In this document: piece after piece, positions 1 through 12,882 of the stretch
Numbering within the stretch: the first letter of the stretch is position 1
How the letters are laid out: each line of letters opens with the position of its first letter
Source: Nyssa sinensis
Lineage: Eukaryota; Streptophyta; Magnoliopsida; Cornales; Nyssaceae
DNA: 64,000 bases
Direction: 5' to 3'
NCBI GenBank assembly: GCA_008638375.1
Contig: CM018051.1
Coordinates: 41,002,677 to 41,066,676 of the forward strand
The notes under the pieces: model-generated
Told to the model about the DNA's origin: nothing
Databases searched by the model: none
The model's input: only the letters and a program-made list of their open reading frames with translations
Translations under genes and position numbers: made by a program

Positions 1-3000
1 TTCTGTGATTTAGAAATCTACAGAATCCTCATGTTAGTGTTATCCGTTTAACTACCTTAAAAGATAAAAATACTAAATTGTCATTATTTTTACGGTTGTC
101 AACCATCGCCGATTGTGGCCAGTTGTTGTTGTCGCCAATCGTCACTTGCCGTCATCAGTCGTCACCCACGAGGTCGTTACCTGCCATCTGTCACGACCAT
201 CCAACTGCACCCAAAGCCCCTTATTTTTCTCTCTTTGCACAACCGCCCTTCGCCACGGCCCATTTCCATCATCCCCTTTCTACCGTCTATAGCACTACCG
301 TCCAACTCCACCGCCTTCTCTTCACTTAATTTTTTTCTCTATTATACAACCGCTCATCTCCACGCACCCATTCCGTTGCTATCGAACTCCTCTGCAACTC
401 ACTAAAAAAAAGACGATCTCATGACAGTAGGTTTATAATGCTTTGGTGATGATCGATTACTACAAGTTCTAATTCTTGATGATCAGGGACTTCCATATCC
501 TTGAATTGGTGGTGGTGGTGTTGGTGGTTGGATAATCGATGATGAGATACTTCAAGAGGTGAAATTGGGAATATTTGGGGTAGATTATTATATGGTGGTA
601 AGACGATGATGGTTGGGTTATCTCCTCTCTCCCTAACAAATCTAAAAGTTGGCTCTGTTTGGATGCTAAGCAAGCATGGTTTGATTGATTCTACAGAAGC
701 TTGAATGACTGTTGTGGTTAGTATTTAACGGTTAATGCTCTTTCTTTCTGGGATGGATTATTATTGTAGTTGATGTATTTACGATTCTCATATGTTTGTG
801 TTTTGCCTATGTTTTGCTTGTATTGCAGTACTTGTCACAATTAGAGCCGACATTACATAATTAGATGCCTAAAGTGATAAAAAAAAAATTAAATGAAATT
901 TTTTTAAATATTAATATAATTTTTACTTTATTATATATATATATATTATATTTACTTTTGTTATATAAAATTTAATTATTTTCAATAAGAGAGAGGTATA
1001 TATTAAATGAAATTCTAATAATAGAGTTTTTACATAATTTTTTTTTAATCTAAATAGATAGTAATAAAAGATTAGAGTAAAAATGTGAATAAAATCTTAT
1101 TAATAGAATTAAGTTTTTTTTATGAAGTTTTTATGGGACCTTTTAATAGTGTTCAATTTTTATAAACTTAGACTTCTAATTTGATTATATTATAAATCCA
1201 TAAAATCTGGCCTTGTGTAGAGTTTGACTTTTATTAATCTTAAAATTTTAATTTAATTATACTATAATATATAAAATTTGGGCCTTATATTTAAGTGAGG
1301 CTTAAAACGATTGTTTTGGTGGCTTTAGAATTGAACCACTCCTGCTTGGTCATGTTTTCTTGTCTTGTATTGCAGTCTTCTGCTTATTTTATGCTTATGA
1401 TTCCCTCTCTTTCTCTCTCTCTCTCTCTCTTTTATTTTTTTTCTATGTAAAATTAGAATTTTTGAATAAAATTGTAATGCCCTGCTTTGGAGAGGGAATT
1501 TGTGTGGAATTGGTATGCTCTGCTTTATTAAGAAGTTGGTGAAATTGATGCAAGACAAACCAATATAATTTGATGTGTTGGTCTTAAATTTACATACCTA
1601 CCTGCATTTGTATCTAATGGATTATCTCTTTTTTTCATTAGAATTTGATACTTTCTTGTTTTTTAAAACATAAAGTGGAGATGGAATGTGTGAAAAAAAT
1701 GAGTGGTGAAATGAAAAAAAATATGTTTTATTTAAATGTATTTTGCTTTCGATTTTTTTTCTGGTGAACTAGGCTTAAGAAATGTTTTATATTTTAGCAA
1801 ATTCCATTGGAGGAGTTTTAGTTTAAGGGAAAGTGACAAGAGGGTGAAAGATGAATAAAGACTTTAAGACAAGGTTAATTTGTCTTTTTTTATTATTTTA
1901 ATAGTTTTTTTGCTTACCCTATTTTGTCAATAACAACAATTGACGGTAGAAAGAAATTTGTAATTATAACTTAAATTAGAAGATGAATAATGTAAATTTT
2001 TAAATCAATGAGATATTTGTAATTGTTAGAAATTATAAGAGAAAGATAAGTGTAATTAATTCGTAATATTATAAATAATTTTTTTTTGATGAAACTAAAT
2101 TAATTCTTTAAAATTTATTAATTGTTAAAAAGTATTAATTTATTGGACATTGATTAAAGGTCCGTTACTTTGCACATAGGCGGGGGCCGACACTTGGGTT
2201 GTAATATGCAAATATTGGGTACCCACCCACGGGTGGACCCAAAGAAGTCCCACTCTAGCATGCGGCCAATGCCACCAATTGATGCTGCCAACACAGTCTT
2301 AGCTGGTTTGACAGAGTGGCCGACACTTCGCCAACGGCGCCGTTTACTAATCTTCCCTTCTTCTTTCTTCTTTTACTTTTATTTTTTTTTGTCCTTTTCT
2401 TTCTTTTTTTATTTTTAAATCTAGTAAGTCAATCTGCCATATTTAACCATGGGCTTAGCAGTTGGCACTACTATATTAATTAGCCCTTTAAGCTTCTGTA
2501 CATTTTGTCACATACTTCTACTATGGTATTGTACATACATACATATACATATATATGATGTCCCACCTTCCCAATTTGGTTTTTTATTTTATATATATAT
2601 ATATATATATATGATGTCCCATCTTCCCAATTTGATTTTCTATCAAAGGCATCTTCATTCGGGTTGGGTAGGCAGGTCTACAATTTAAATTGTGTGTTAA
2701 AATAAAGGCTAAGTTGATCACTTTTTAAACCCATTTGGATATCGTAGTTTCAAAGGAGGTGATAATAGTTGAGTTCTATATTTTACTTCAAAATATTTGT
2801 ATAGTGATTAAATGGCAACTTCCCTAAATTCATGCATTTCCGTGTTAAGTTATGTTTTTACGAGTATTTCTTTCATAAATTATAACTTGCTGACAAATTA
2901 AATTAGAGGCAGGCTAGAATTTAGTATACGAACCTTTTCAAATTTGGAAAGCTTGCATCTGTCAAAGTTTTTAGAATTAATCTCCTAATTAGTTGAGGTG

Positions 3001-3157
3001 CTAAATAAAAACTTTATTAATATGTCAACTTTTAAATCTTAGCCATTAATCTCTCTTAAATTTAGATAAAACGAGTCTAATCCTCCTATTTTAACTCTCT
3101 ATCTTGATCTCCTTGTAAACTCATGTGACAAGCGATAATGTGATAACCATTTTGATG
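1..3157. other. AT-rich intergenic region, no gene supported
   Basis: Short ORFs occur on both strands but none has a recognisable domain, and their composition is low-complexity. Visible structure: a CT microsatellite near 1410-1430, AT runs near 935-955 and 2590-2611, and a short tandem duplication in which a block starting GATGTCCCACCTTCCCAA at about 2557 is repeated at about 2612 across the AT run. A more GC-rich patch lies at about 2165-2345. It could be old promoter or exon sequence, but nothing identifies it. Confidence 0.6.
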
Positions 3158-3162
3158 AATAC

Positions 3163-4572
3163 TGTTGGCCTAAAGATTTTTAACCAATGACATTCTTGTA
3201 ATTTTAATGATAAACAAGTCATTGATGACGTGTACTAATGATCTATCTTAAGTGACAATGCAAATATGTCAATAAGCTCAAAGGATGGTTAACCAAGCTT
3301 TGACTAAAGATGAAAATGATTAACATCATGAAAATATTTTCAAAAGATCAAACATCAAGTAAAATACAAGACAAATGAAGCACTCAAGTCTAAGAAATCA
3401 AGTGAAGACTTTTTGTTTTCTTTTATTTTGAGTTTTTGAGTGATATAAGATTGATTGATTAAAGCATAATACTTAAAGTATTTAAGTGATCAATTAAAAT
3501 CAATCAACAAAATAATTTTTCAAAAGCATAACACTGTTAAAAACTAAGTTTTGAAAAATCAATGTATTTGAAAAAGAGAACGCTAAACAAAGTAGGTACT
3601 CATGCAAAACTGTTAGATTCAGTCGACTAAGTTTCAAATTCAGTCAACTGAATTATATTCACAAAACATGCCTATTTTGTCTTTGTTAGATTCAGTTGAC
3701 CAAATTGAAGATTCAATCGATACACTGCTTAATTCAGTCGACCAAATTGAACATTTAGTCGACTAAATTATATTAAGCCTTTTGTATACAAAATTACACT
3801 GAAAGATTCATCTGATTGAACCCAAGAATTAACATCTACCCTCTAGACAAATCAATCGAGCTCTTCAGTCAACTGAATTATGATTCAACCGACTAAATTA
3901 TGAACTCAGTCAGCTGATTTTGTCAATCTAACACTTTCAAATTCAAATTTTAAATAGATAAAAAATGGGAGAACGACTAGTTTTTGAATCAAACAGCTAT
4001 ATTATTTAAAGGCCTATAAATAGAGGTTGTTAGAAGTATTTATTGCTATCCTTTATATTCACAAACTTTTTCTTACATTCAAATCTTTTAAAATGACTAG
4101 AGATCTCTTAAACTTTAGATCTATATCTCAAAGTTCTCTCATTTCTTAAATACTCAAGCATTTATTGATCAATCATTAGAGAATGAACTTTTATTATACC
4201 ATTCAACTCTAGAAAAAAGCATTATTTAGTAAACTTTTTGTATCTTCTCATTGTAGTGAGATTTATGAGTACGTGCTATCCTTGTGAGACAAAATGGGGT
4301 ATTTTGTTTGGCAAAGAGTTAGGAGCTCAAGTTGTAAATGTTTGATCTCCACCTATGAATGAGATCAAGATAATAGAAAACCTCAAGTGGGGGTACTTGA
4401 GTAAAATACGTAGGAAATTTTTTGAACCTCGTAAATCGCTGTGTTTAGTTTCTTGCTCTACTCTTTACATACTTGTGCATATTTAGCATTTAATTTTAAA
4501 GTTTATAAAAGTAGCCAATATTTACAAAATACCCTATTCACCCCCCCTTTTACGGTAAATATTTGGCCAACA
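3163..4572 (+). mobile_element. Solo LTR (about 1.41 kb) with 5-bp TSD AATAC
   Basis: The element begins TGTTGGCC and ends GGCCAACA, a perfect 8-bp inverted terminus, and is flanked by AATAC at 3158-3162 and 4573-4577. A TATA box (TATAAATAG, 4015-4023) gives the plus orientation. The 3' part has many copies of a GTCGACT-type motif (about 3620-3910). No internal region or second LTR is attached, so this is read as a solo LTR left by LTR-LTR recombination. The length and the repeated GTCGAC motif suggest a SIRE-like copia family, but without coding sequence that lineage is a guess. A related LTR piece lies inverted at about 6245-6735. Confidence 0.85.
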
Positions 4573-4577
4573 AATAC

Positions 4578-5460
4578 TTCACATGAATTATTTATATATA
4601 TATATATATTGTTGTAGATAATTTTGGTATAAGTTTATCGACGGCTAAGATTCGCCAAGGGAACCCTACAAAACAAATGGTAAAAGGTCACTAGAGAGGC
4701 TCTAGTGATAGCTCCTCTAACGATCAAGTTAAAGAGTCGTCTCTTGAGAATTCATCAACTGAATTAAAGAGATTGGCTTAGGGTTATAACACACCTTGGT
4801 TTCCCTTTTATAAGGTTAACACTTGTCATCTAGGTACTGTTAAAAAGAAGAAATCTCAGAATTATGCTTATTCCCTAACAGAAGTTTCCTTGTTGGACTC
4901 TGCCAGAAGTTCAGGTCTATAAACCTAAGTTCGCCCACCTAATACTAAGCTTTGAGGTGAAGTTGAGGATCTAGGGATCTGTGGGTTACCTTACCAAAAG
5001 GTCTGAACCGTAGTTCTGCTAAGTAACTATTATAGTTTGGCATCCTTCTGACCCGGAATGTCCACGTGTCCTAATTTTGAGGCAAGGATTTATTTTGGCC
5101 CATCAGCTACTCATCCCAAGGCCTAAGGGTTAACTCCAACCTAAGGCTAGGGTTTTGAGGTAACCAGATTTTCTTGTCTTTAATGCGCGTGATTAGGGTT
5201 TTTTATTTTCAAAAACATCTCTACAGTCATCACTACATTGTCCACTTACCGTTGTTTCTTAACAATATAGCTTTAAATGATGACACTCTAATATTATAAC
5301 ACAGATTCAAGTGCCCTCAGTTAAGATTCTTCTATTTTAATGTGACTCTTGGTGGTTTATAAATAAGAGATTATTCTTATTAACCAAACTTCCATTTGCA
5401 CGACTTAAGGTTTTCTGCCAAGCTAGTACAAATTTTGACGATCTGAAGCAATTTTTAACG
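4578..5460. other. Unassigned sequence between solo LTR and gypsy remnant
   Basis: No open reading frame or named repeat is recognised. An AT microsatellite sits at about 4590-4610. The stretch leads directly into the Transposase_28-like remnant and is probably the upstream leader of the same decayed gypsy element. Confidence 0.4.
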
Positions 5461-5468
5461 ATTGAATT

Positions 5469-6165
5469 TTGAAAAAGTCCTCATACATTCATTCTAGGTC
5501 AGACTTTTTTCTATTCTTTTTCATTTTTCTTTGTTTTCTTTTAATGGCTTCTTTAGAGGACCAAAATAGGGTTGTTGACAATGAGGGGGCTTCTAAGAGT
5601 CCTAACCCTATTCTACCAAAAAGTTCAGCTATCAGGATTGTAGATAGGTTTGAAATCGAAGAACTTGGATCTAGTCATTCTAAGGAACCCAAGTCTAGTT
5701 ATGTCACACCAAGGATTTTAGATTCTATTAAGTCCATGTATAATATTCCTAATGATGTCATTTTTAGAATTCCTAGCATTTCATATCATTCCTTGAACAT
5801 TGAGCCTAGGAAGATTTGAGATTACATGGAATGGTTTGAGGTTGGGTTCAGGTTCCCCTTCCATCTCTTTTTAAAGAAAGCCCTTTCATTTTTTCATATT
5901 TGCATTGCCGATCTGAACATCAATAGTTAGAGATTGCTCATCAAGTTCTTAGTATTGGCCCAAAAAAATAAAGTAGTTGCAGACTTAGATTTCCTTAGGT
6001 GTGGGATGGACCTAAAAAAAGGGCAAGAAAGACTTTACTACATGTCTTTCGATGTCCGTTTTAAGCCACTAACTAGTGTCACGTCCTCAACAAAACATAG
6101 AAGGAGTGGTACTTCTTTGTTAGGGAAGCTTGGAAGGATCTTAACACACCGAGCTTGACTTTGGA
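5469..6165 (+). pseudogene. Putative gypsy-type transposon protein remnant (Transposase_28-like)
   Basis: An ORF of 116 codons at 5469-5819 (best methionine at about 5544, after a phenylalanine-rich stretch) runs into a stop. The frame then continues as EWFEVGFRFPFHLFLKKAL, followed after another stop by a segment ending ...LYYMSFDVRFKPL near 6066. The pattern GFRFP-H-F followed by a weakly conserved block with two aromatic residues is what I know from Transposase_28 (Putative gypsy type transposon domain) proteins of plant Ty3/gypsy elements. At least two in-frame stops and no downstream pol mean it is dead. The family call rests on memory of the motif. Confidence 0.5.
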
Positions 6166-6244
6166 GTGATTCCCCATTCTCTAGGATTTATATGTGAGCT
6201 CTAGTTTTAGAGCCTTTGTTGTATCTGTTTCCCAGATATATATC

Positions 6245-6735
6245 CTAAAGGGGGTGAATAGGGTATTTTGAAAATATTGATAACTTTTAAAAACTTTAAA
6301 AATGAATGAAAGATATGCACAAGTATTCAAAAGAGTAGAGTAAGAAAGAGAGAGAGTAAATACAATGATTTTTATGAGGTTCAGAATTACATCTTTAACT
6401 TAAGCATCCTCGAATTTTTCCACTATCTTGATCTCCTTTGCAGGTAGAAGTCAAACCTTTACAAAAAAAGCTCCTAACTTTTTGGCCAAAAAAATATTCC
6501 CTTTTGCCTCACAAAGGTAGCGCTTACTTGCAAATCTCACCGTAATGAGAAGATACAAAGTTGTTTACCAATAAGTTCTCTCTTAAAGAGTTGATTAGTA
6601 CAATAAATACTCACTCTCTAAAGATTAATAAAGTGTAAGTTTAGAGTGTTTAAAATGAGTAGAACTTTTAGATTTAGGTTTTTAATAAATAAGATCTAAA
6701 GTAAAAAATAAAGATGTAGAAGTTAAATCTATACT
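6245..6735 (-). repeat. Truncated LTR fragment, inverted relative of the 3163-4572 solo LTR
   Basis: Read on the minus strand, this stretch follows the 3' third of the solo LTR. It has the CACCCCC/AATACCCTATTC terminus, the GCACAAGTATG-type block, the AACCTC block and the GAGATTTGCAAG / TTGTATCTTCTCA blocks in the same order, with many substitutions. The outer end is truncated and no TSD is visible. It is an older copy of the same family. Confidence 0.65.
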
Positions 6736-6739
6736 ATAT

Positions 6740-8870
6740 ATAAAAGTATCAAACCCCTTAATTGTTTTAAATTTTTTTAATTTTAAAATTATCTTTTTTT
6801 CCTTAAATATTTTACACCTATTCCAAAATTACTCTTTTTCTTAAGTGTTTTACATTTTTGAATTCCAAAAATAACCTTTCTAAATTCACATAAACATGAT
6901 AAAATAAACACCCCATTCTATTACAAGTCTTTTTTATTAGGGGTATTTCTTCTTATTTAGGTTGATAGCACTACTTCATAATCTAATTGCCTAAATATGT
7001 TGAAAAAAATTAGATTATACATATTCATGAATTAGTGAATTAAAAATAAGAAATATGATATGAAAAGATTTATATATATACATATAAATATATATAAACA
7101 AATTGAAGAGAAATGGCCTGGGAGGTGCGATAATGTTGTCCTAAAGCAACTGCGCCTCCCTACATGATGGGTGGAAACGGTTACAGGTACTCCAATTTAC
7201 AACCTAGTTAGCCCTCAATAGGTCTCCTAAGGGCTCACGTGTGTTGGGAGGAGTGAACTAGCTTTCTTTAGACTGCTCAAAAAACTATGGCCAATGAAAA
7301 TAATATAGAAAGTATAGAAGAAGAAAGAAAACATAGAGAGAAAATCAAATTAGAAAGATGTGGATGGAATATTCTAAGATCTCAATACACTTAGCCTTCT
7401 ATAGGTAAAGAATATAGTCATGATGACTTAAAAGTCATTTAATCTTTTTAAATACTATTTATATTGTTGTTTTGTTACAATCCATAAGAGTAAATTTGAT
7501 ATTAAATCTACATTAAAAAATATTAAAAACCTTTAAAAGTTTTTAAGTTTATAAAAAATTCAATAAATCTTAACAATATCACACAAGTTTCAAAACTTCT
7601 AATATATATAAGTATATATATATATATATATACATATTGAAAAAAAGTTGGGCAAATTTTACTGTGCAATGGGTATAGTTGTCTTTCGGACTTAAACCTA
7701 CACTTAATGTTAATAATTTTCATTTTAAGAATCATAATAGATTACACTTTGAATTAGACCATTTGAGCCAAATTTCAACATATCACACACATAGTACTGA
7801 AACTTGGCTAAGTTCGTAGGTTAGTGCTATTATAGGTTATGCACTCGATCTTGATTCTCATGGGAGTTTTTAGTGGATAGCGCAATCTCCACGATCGCGA
7901 ACTCACGATGACTCTCACTTAGGCGAGTCCTCATAGGCTATATGTGACCTATACCTCACAAGAGAGTTCTTACATCGGGCTCATTCAAGAAAACTTCTGT
8001 CCTAAACATCACCACAAAACACAACATATTGCCTTAGGGATGAGTGAGAGCATTTTATTAAATTCTATTGTCTCCTCATATAAAGTGTTGGATACAAAGT
8101 CATGCAATATAGATTGTTCTTACCTTTTGAATCTTCTTTATGGAGTTCTCAATCAGTGATGTTGGGTTTCCTCCATAGGTGATTTCCTTTGGGCTTGGGC
8201 TTATCCCCCTTGACATATTAGGATCTAGCCTCAATGCTAATTCGAATAAGGGCTTAAAAAATGAGAAAAATGGTTTAAAAAGCTCCTACAAAGTCTTAAA
8301 CTCAATACCAAGATAAAGAGTGCCAAAACCTTACCCATAAGGCTGCCAACACTTTTGTGCTATAACGTTAGCTCAAAATGTATATAGCCAATAAAATGCA
8401 TGTGTGAGAATTTCATGCAGCAAAATGAAGTCAACATTAGAGGCTTTAAGTTGAGATGTGTCTTAAACTCATTGGACCAAAATCTTGCCCAATAACAACA
8501 CATGCAATTTTGTTCACACATACACATCACATATATAAATTGAGTGTCGTGTGTGAATGGCTATGCTGCTCAAGTTTAGACATGTAGAGAGAGAGAGAGA
8601 GAGACAAAATCTAGAGAGACAGAAAAACTAGAGGGAAAAGTGAAGGATAAAGGATTGTAGCCATTGCATGTTGCATGCAAGGTAGGGAGTTAGAATAATA
8701 AAGGTCATTGAAGAGAGATGGAGCTAAAAAGGGAGCCAGAACTAGTAGAGAGAGAATGAGCCGAAAAGAGAGAAAAATGGAGGTAGAGAGAAAGGGCAGT
8801 GAAAAACTTCAAAAAGGTAAGAAAATATCTATCTTCAATCTAATTTTCTTAGTTAAGTGATTTTATTACG
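6740..8870. other. Intergenic region with low-complexity and unassigned repeat-like blocks
   Basis: No coding gene is supported. AT runs occur at about 7070-7100 and 7600-7632. A block at about 7740-8330 has the look of an LTR or dispersed repeat (non-AT-rich, no ORF of note), but I could not define its ends. A GA microsatellite lies at about 8588-8605, and a purine-rich GAGAGA tract continues to about 8790. Confidence 0.5.
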
Positions 8871-8944
8871 AATGCATGTTGCAACACCTTATTTTGTAAC
8901 CCTCGATTAAGTAGTAACAATTCAATAATTGTGTCAAGAAACCT

Positions 8945-9600
8945 ATTTCAAGTATGACTCTTCCCAACAAAGTCCTATTCCCATTAAGAATTTTCCTGAT
9001 ATAGTCTTATTCTCATTAGGGCTCCTTTTGAAAGAATCTCACTTCCATTAGGACTCCTCTTGATAGAGTTTTATTCCCATTAGGACTCTTCTTGACAATG
9101 TCCCAGTTCTATTAGAACTCTTCCTGATAGAGTCTTATTCTCATTAAGACTCCTTCTAATAGAGTTCCAATTCTATTAGGACTCTTCCTAACAGAGAACT
9201 AATCCTAGTATGACTCCTCCTAATAGAGTCATATTCTTGTTAGGACTTTCTTGCCAAAGTCCTAGTCTTATTAGGACTCCTTGTGACATATTCATATTCC
9301 CGTTAACACTCTCCTACTAGAGTCCCAGTCCAAGTAGGACTCTTTTCGATAGAGTCCTATTCTCATTAGGACTCTCCTAACAGAGTCATATTCTCATTAG
9401 GACTCTCATGTCAGAGTCCTAGTCCAAGTAGGACTCTTTCTGATAGAGTCTCACTCCTATTAGGACTCTCCTAACAGAGTCCCAGACCTAGTAGGAATCT
9501 TCCCGATAGAGTTCCACTCTTGTTAGGACTCTTCCTAATAGAGTCCCACACCTGGTAGGACTCTTCCTATTGGAGTCCCACCTTAGTTAGGACCTTTTTG
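8945..9600 (+). repeat. Tandem hairpin array in the 5' LTR
   Basis: About 20 degenerate units of roughly 30-34 bp occur, consensus near TTAGGACTCTTCCTGAYAGAGTCC. Each unit holds inverted 7-mers, GGACTCT and AGAGTCC, separated by about 8 nt, so each can fold into a small stem-loop. The same array is present in the 3' LTR. Confidence 0.85.
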
Positions 9601-10215
9601 CCTGTCAGAAGACATTTTGGTAATTTTGACACTTTTTTGCCCACTAAGGGCATTTTGGCACAATCCTAGCCTTAGTAGGACTTCCTAGTCACTTTAGGGG
9701 TATTTTCATAATTTCTATATCATTTTACCCATCTGGGGGTATTTTTATAATTTTAGCCCTTTGGTGATAAATTAGGGGTAATTTGGTCTTTTTACATATT
9801 TTTTGACAATCTAGAGATTCTTTATCGAATTAGGAGCAATTTAGTAATCTTGAGTGATAGTAGTCTATTTAAGCATAATTAAGATTTTCTACTTTTAGAG
9901 TTTTCATATATTTGGTTGCTTGATATTTTCTTAAATGGACATACATTGAATCTAGACGTTTTCATTTTAGAGTTTATTTTCTAATTAAATTCTATTTCTC
10001 TTTTAATTCATTGGCTCTTGCATATAGACACTAATTCTATTAGTTCTTGCATTGTTATAATTATTTATTAATTTATTTAGTTAGGATAATCATTCCTTAA
10101 GATAATTATTTAATTTTTTATTTATTTAATTAGATGATTATCACTCAAGATATGATCTTAACCCTCTATTTTAGGGTTTTATCTTAGACCCTTGGATCGA
10201 ATCTCCATATTTTTC

Positions 10216-10225
10216 TATAAATAGA
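10216..10225 (+). promoter_or_regulatory. TATA box of the 5' LTR
   Basis: TATAAATAGA lies before a conserved block shared by both LTRs (GCCCTTTGGCCATCAGTTTG). The equivalent in the 3' LTR is TATAAATAG at 18903-18911. Conservation between the two LTRs and a canonical plant TATA sequence support a transcription start shortly downstream. Confidence 0.55.
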
Positions 10226-11141
10226 GCCCTTTGGCCATCAGTTTGAAAACAAAATTTCCATAGCCTTACGATGTTAGTATAATTCTAAAGCTCTCTCTAC
10301 GAGAACTCTTCCTCTCTCAAGGTCGAAGCCCTACCGAAGTGACATCCTCCCTTCAAGAAGCAAGCCGAATTGACGCTTTCCAAACTGAAGAACAAGTTGG
10401 AGATCTGACTGATTGAAACCTCCAAATCAGACTTTCCTAGTCGAAGTGCTGCCCGACTCCCACGACTGAATAAGCTACGCTCTTAAAACTTTAACAGTTT
10501 TCTTTAGATCCAGTTGTTCTCGCCTCTTTTGTCACTTTTGATAAAAGAGGGTAAACCGGAGAACTACGTGACTCTGATTCCGTTTTCTAAATGGATACGT
10601 AAGAAGCTTTTGGGCTCAAGTAAGATTTTTTTTTCTTTCTATCTTTTCTGCTTTATTTTATTTCTTCATTCTAGATCCTTTATTGTTTATCTTTTCTAGA
10701 CTCACATCTTTCTTTTCTGTTTTCTCATGACAAAATAGCATTGAAATTGAATATCTAAGGCCGATCTATTTAGATCAGGTGGGGTGGGTGCCTAACACCT
10801 TCCCACTTTGTACCTTAGCCCCCAAGCCTGATTCTTTAGTTTTCGTTTTATTTTAGTGCTTTACCTTTCTTTTGATCCATGTTAAAGGATCTCCTAGTAT
10901 GTATTTAGGATTTAAAGCGATGTAATTCTTATTTTATTTATTTCAATTTTTCCTTTATATGTATTACTCAAGTTGTAATGGGTTTGCTTGTTTCTTGCCC
11001 GAAAACAAGTTGGCGACTCCTTAATTTCTCTATCTCCCATAAGAGGCGTTCCTTCCTAATTTTAAGGAATGAGACAGCCGGGATCCCTCTAAATTGAAAA
11101 AAATGATGACATTCTCTTTTTTTCCGGTGTTGGCGCCCACA

Positions 11142-12880
11142 ATGGAAACTCCACTAAGGACTAAAGAGGGCTAGACTCTTTGAAGTATTCACTTTAAGGC
11201 TATTTTTGTTTACTTGTTTTACATTCATTTATTTTACATTGTTTAATGAATGAATAGATGTATGGATGTTTGAATGTATGGATGGATGAATAAAAAAGAC
11301 TAAAATCTGAATACCTTGCACACACATCATCTCATACATTGCATTTGCATTACATACCCTCTAAACCTCATACCGTTAGTAGCCCTCACCTCGTATGCTC
11401 ACTCAGCTTGACGGGTGTCACCGGTGAAAACTGTCCACTCCTTGATCAAATACCACTTAACTAAGGGATACTACATTCTAGTGGCCTTGGGATGGTATGC
11501 AAAAAGACGATGCAATACCATTTAACTATAGTCATTACAATCTAATGGCTATAGGAGGTATATGGAACGTCCTGTTAGAAGGGGAGCATTGAAACATTTA
11601 CCCGATCGAAGCATCATGTATATAATTTACCTTAGATTTATGATTTAGGACAATACCAGTTCTGGTAAGACACTCATAGACTTTTTGCGTAGTTTGGTGC
11701 AGTCAGAAAAAGTCGAGAAAGTAAAAAAAACCCCCCTCTGTCAATTGATCGGCACAGGGACTGGCTGTCGATCGGCACATAGGTGAGTGCCAATCGGCAC
11801 AGAGAGGGCATTTTCCCAATTTTCAAAATTTTCAAGTTTTTGTTTTTTTTTTTGAAAAACTCTAATTTTTACACGGGCCAACAAATATACTTTCAAAAGG
11901 GATTTTTTGGGCTTGTTCTCCTCACATAAATCTTTCTAAATTAACTCAAGTTCTAATCATGTTCAATTCTAGTAAAAGTCCGAATCAATTAGAATCCTCT
12001 CGCGATGTTTTGGGCATTTTTCTCTCAAAGTCTAGAAGTTATTCCATTAGTATTCAAGTCCCTTACTATGCCAGAATTTAGGGGCTAGGTATGAGTTTAG
12101 AGATTTTACAATTCAGATTCTTTAGTCATCTTAGGAATCAAGTTGGGCTCCAATCTGTGGCCCCCCTCTCAGTTCTTCTTATCCTGCCAACCACTCGAAA
12201 TAGGTTTCAATTCCTTTTCAAGAGTCACCTCTCTTTAGGATCTTCATCTCGTCAATCAAGGTTCATTTTGACCACTCCGATAAGTTCTAATCAATTTCAT
12301 TGGGATTCTATCTTCCCAACCTTTAGGAATTCTTTCCTCATTCAAGCAAACCATTCCATTTTTTTGGGACTTAGAGGCTACCCAAGCATTATGCCCCTAC
12401 ATTTTTTCAAAAAAAATAAAAAAATAAAGTTCAAAAATTTAAATTTCAAAATTCACTATCATTTGTGCTTCATTTTCTAAGGAATGATCTTATTTTCCAT
12501 TTAGATTGGAGTTTATCCTACTTAAAGTTTTGAAATAAAAAACTCTTTGGACTATTGGCCTGGATTCAAACTCCTCTGCATTTCATTTGGTGAAAAAAAA
12601 ATTCATTGAGGTTTCCTACCCCATTACAATTCTTATTCCCTCAGTTGAGCCCAAAAATAATGGCATCAAAATTAAGTCGATCACTGCACCTTGTAATTGT
12701 GGATCAGGATCAATTACTTTAGATTTTGGCCAAAATCAGAAAAGACATAGCCGATTATAGAGATAAAATATAGAGACTCTCCCACCATCTCTACCATTCC
12801 TAGCAGAGCCTAACAATGCTTCCAATGACAAACCACCTATACCTCCTCAAGATCATCTCCCACAAAATTAACAAACCCAA
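11142..12880 (+). other. Leader region of the Tat-like element
   Basis: Non-coding stretch between 5' LTR and gag. It contains a short repeat with GATCGGCACAG-type units at about 11735-11800. A 129-codon ORF at 12091-12480 is phenylalanine- and serine-rich with no domain, and I regard it as chance. Confidence 0.5.
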
Positions 12881-12882
12881 AG

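Larger units (their letters stand above)
8880..11141 (+). repeat. 5' LTR of the gag-only Tat-like element
   Basis: It aligns along its length with 17434-19775. It opens with CTTATTTTGTAACCC. From about 8945 to 9600 it has a tandem array of about 30-34-bp units built on GGACTCT...AGAGTCC. The probable core promoter is TATAAATAGA at 10216-10225, about 0.9 kb before the 3' end. The end is taken at CCCACA (11141), with a few bases of uncertainty. Confidence 0.8.

Noticed and set aside
78..405. Overlapping plus-strand ORFs of 83 and 96 codons
   Set aside because: Low-complexity, rich in S, P and H, overlapping in two frames, no domain; chance.
419..673. Minus-strand ORF with a histidine-rich run
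   Set aside because: The HQHHHHQ run reflects a GGTGGT repeat on the plus strand; no homologue motif.
12091..12480. 129-codon ORF in the leader of the Tat-like element
   Set aside because: No gag or accessory motif; lysine- and phenylalanine-rich end comes from A/T runs.
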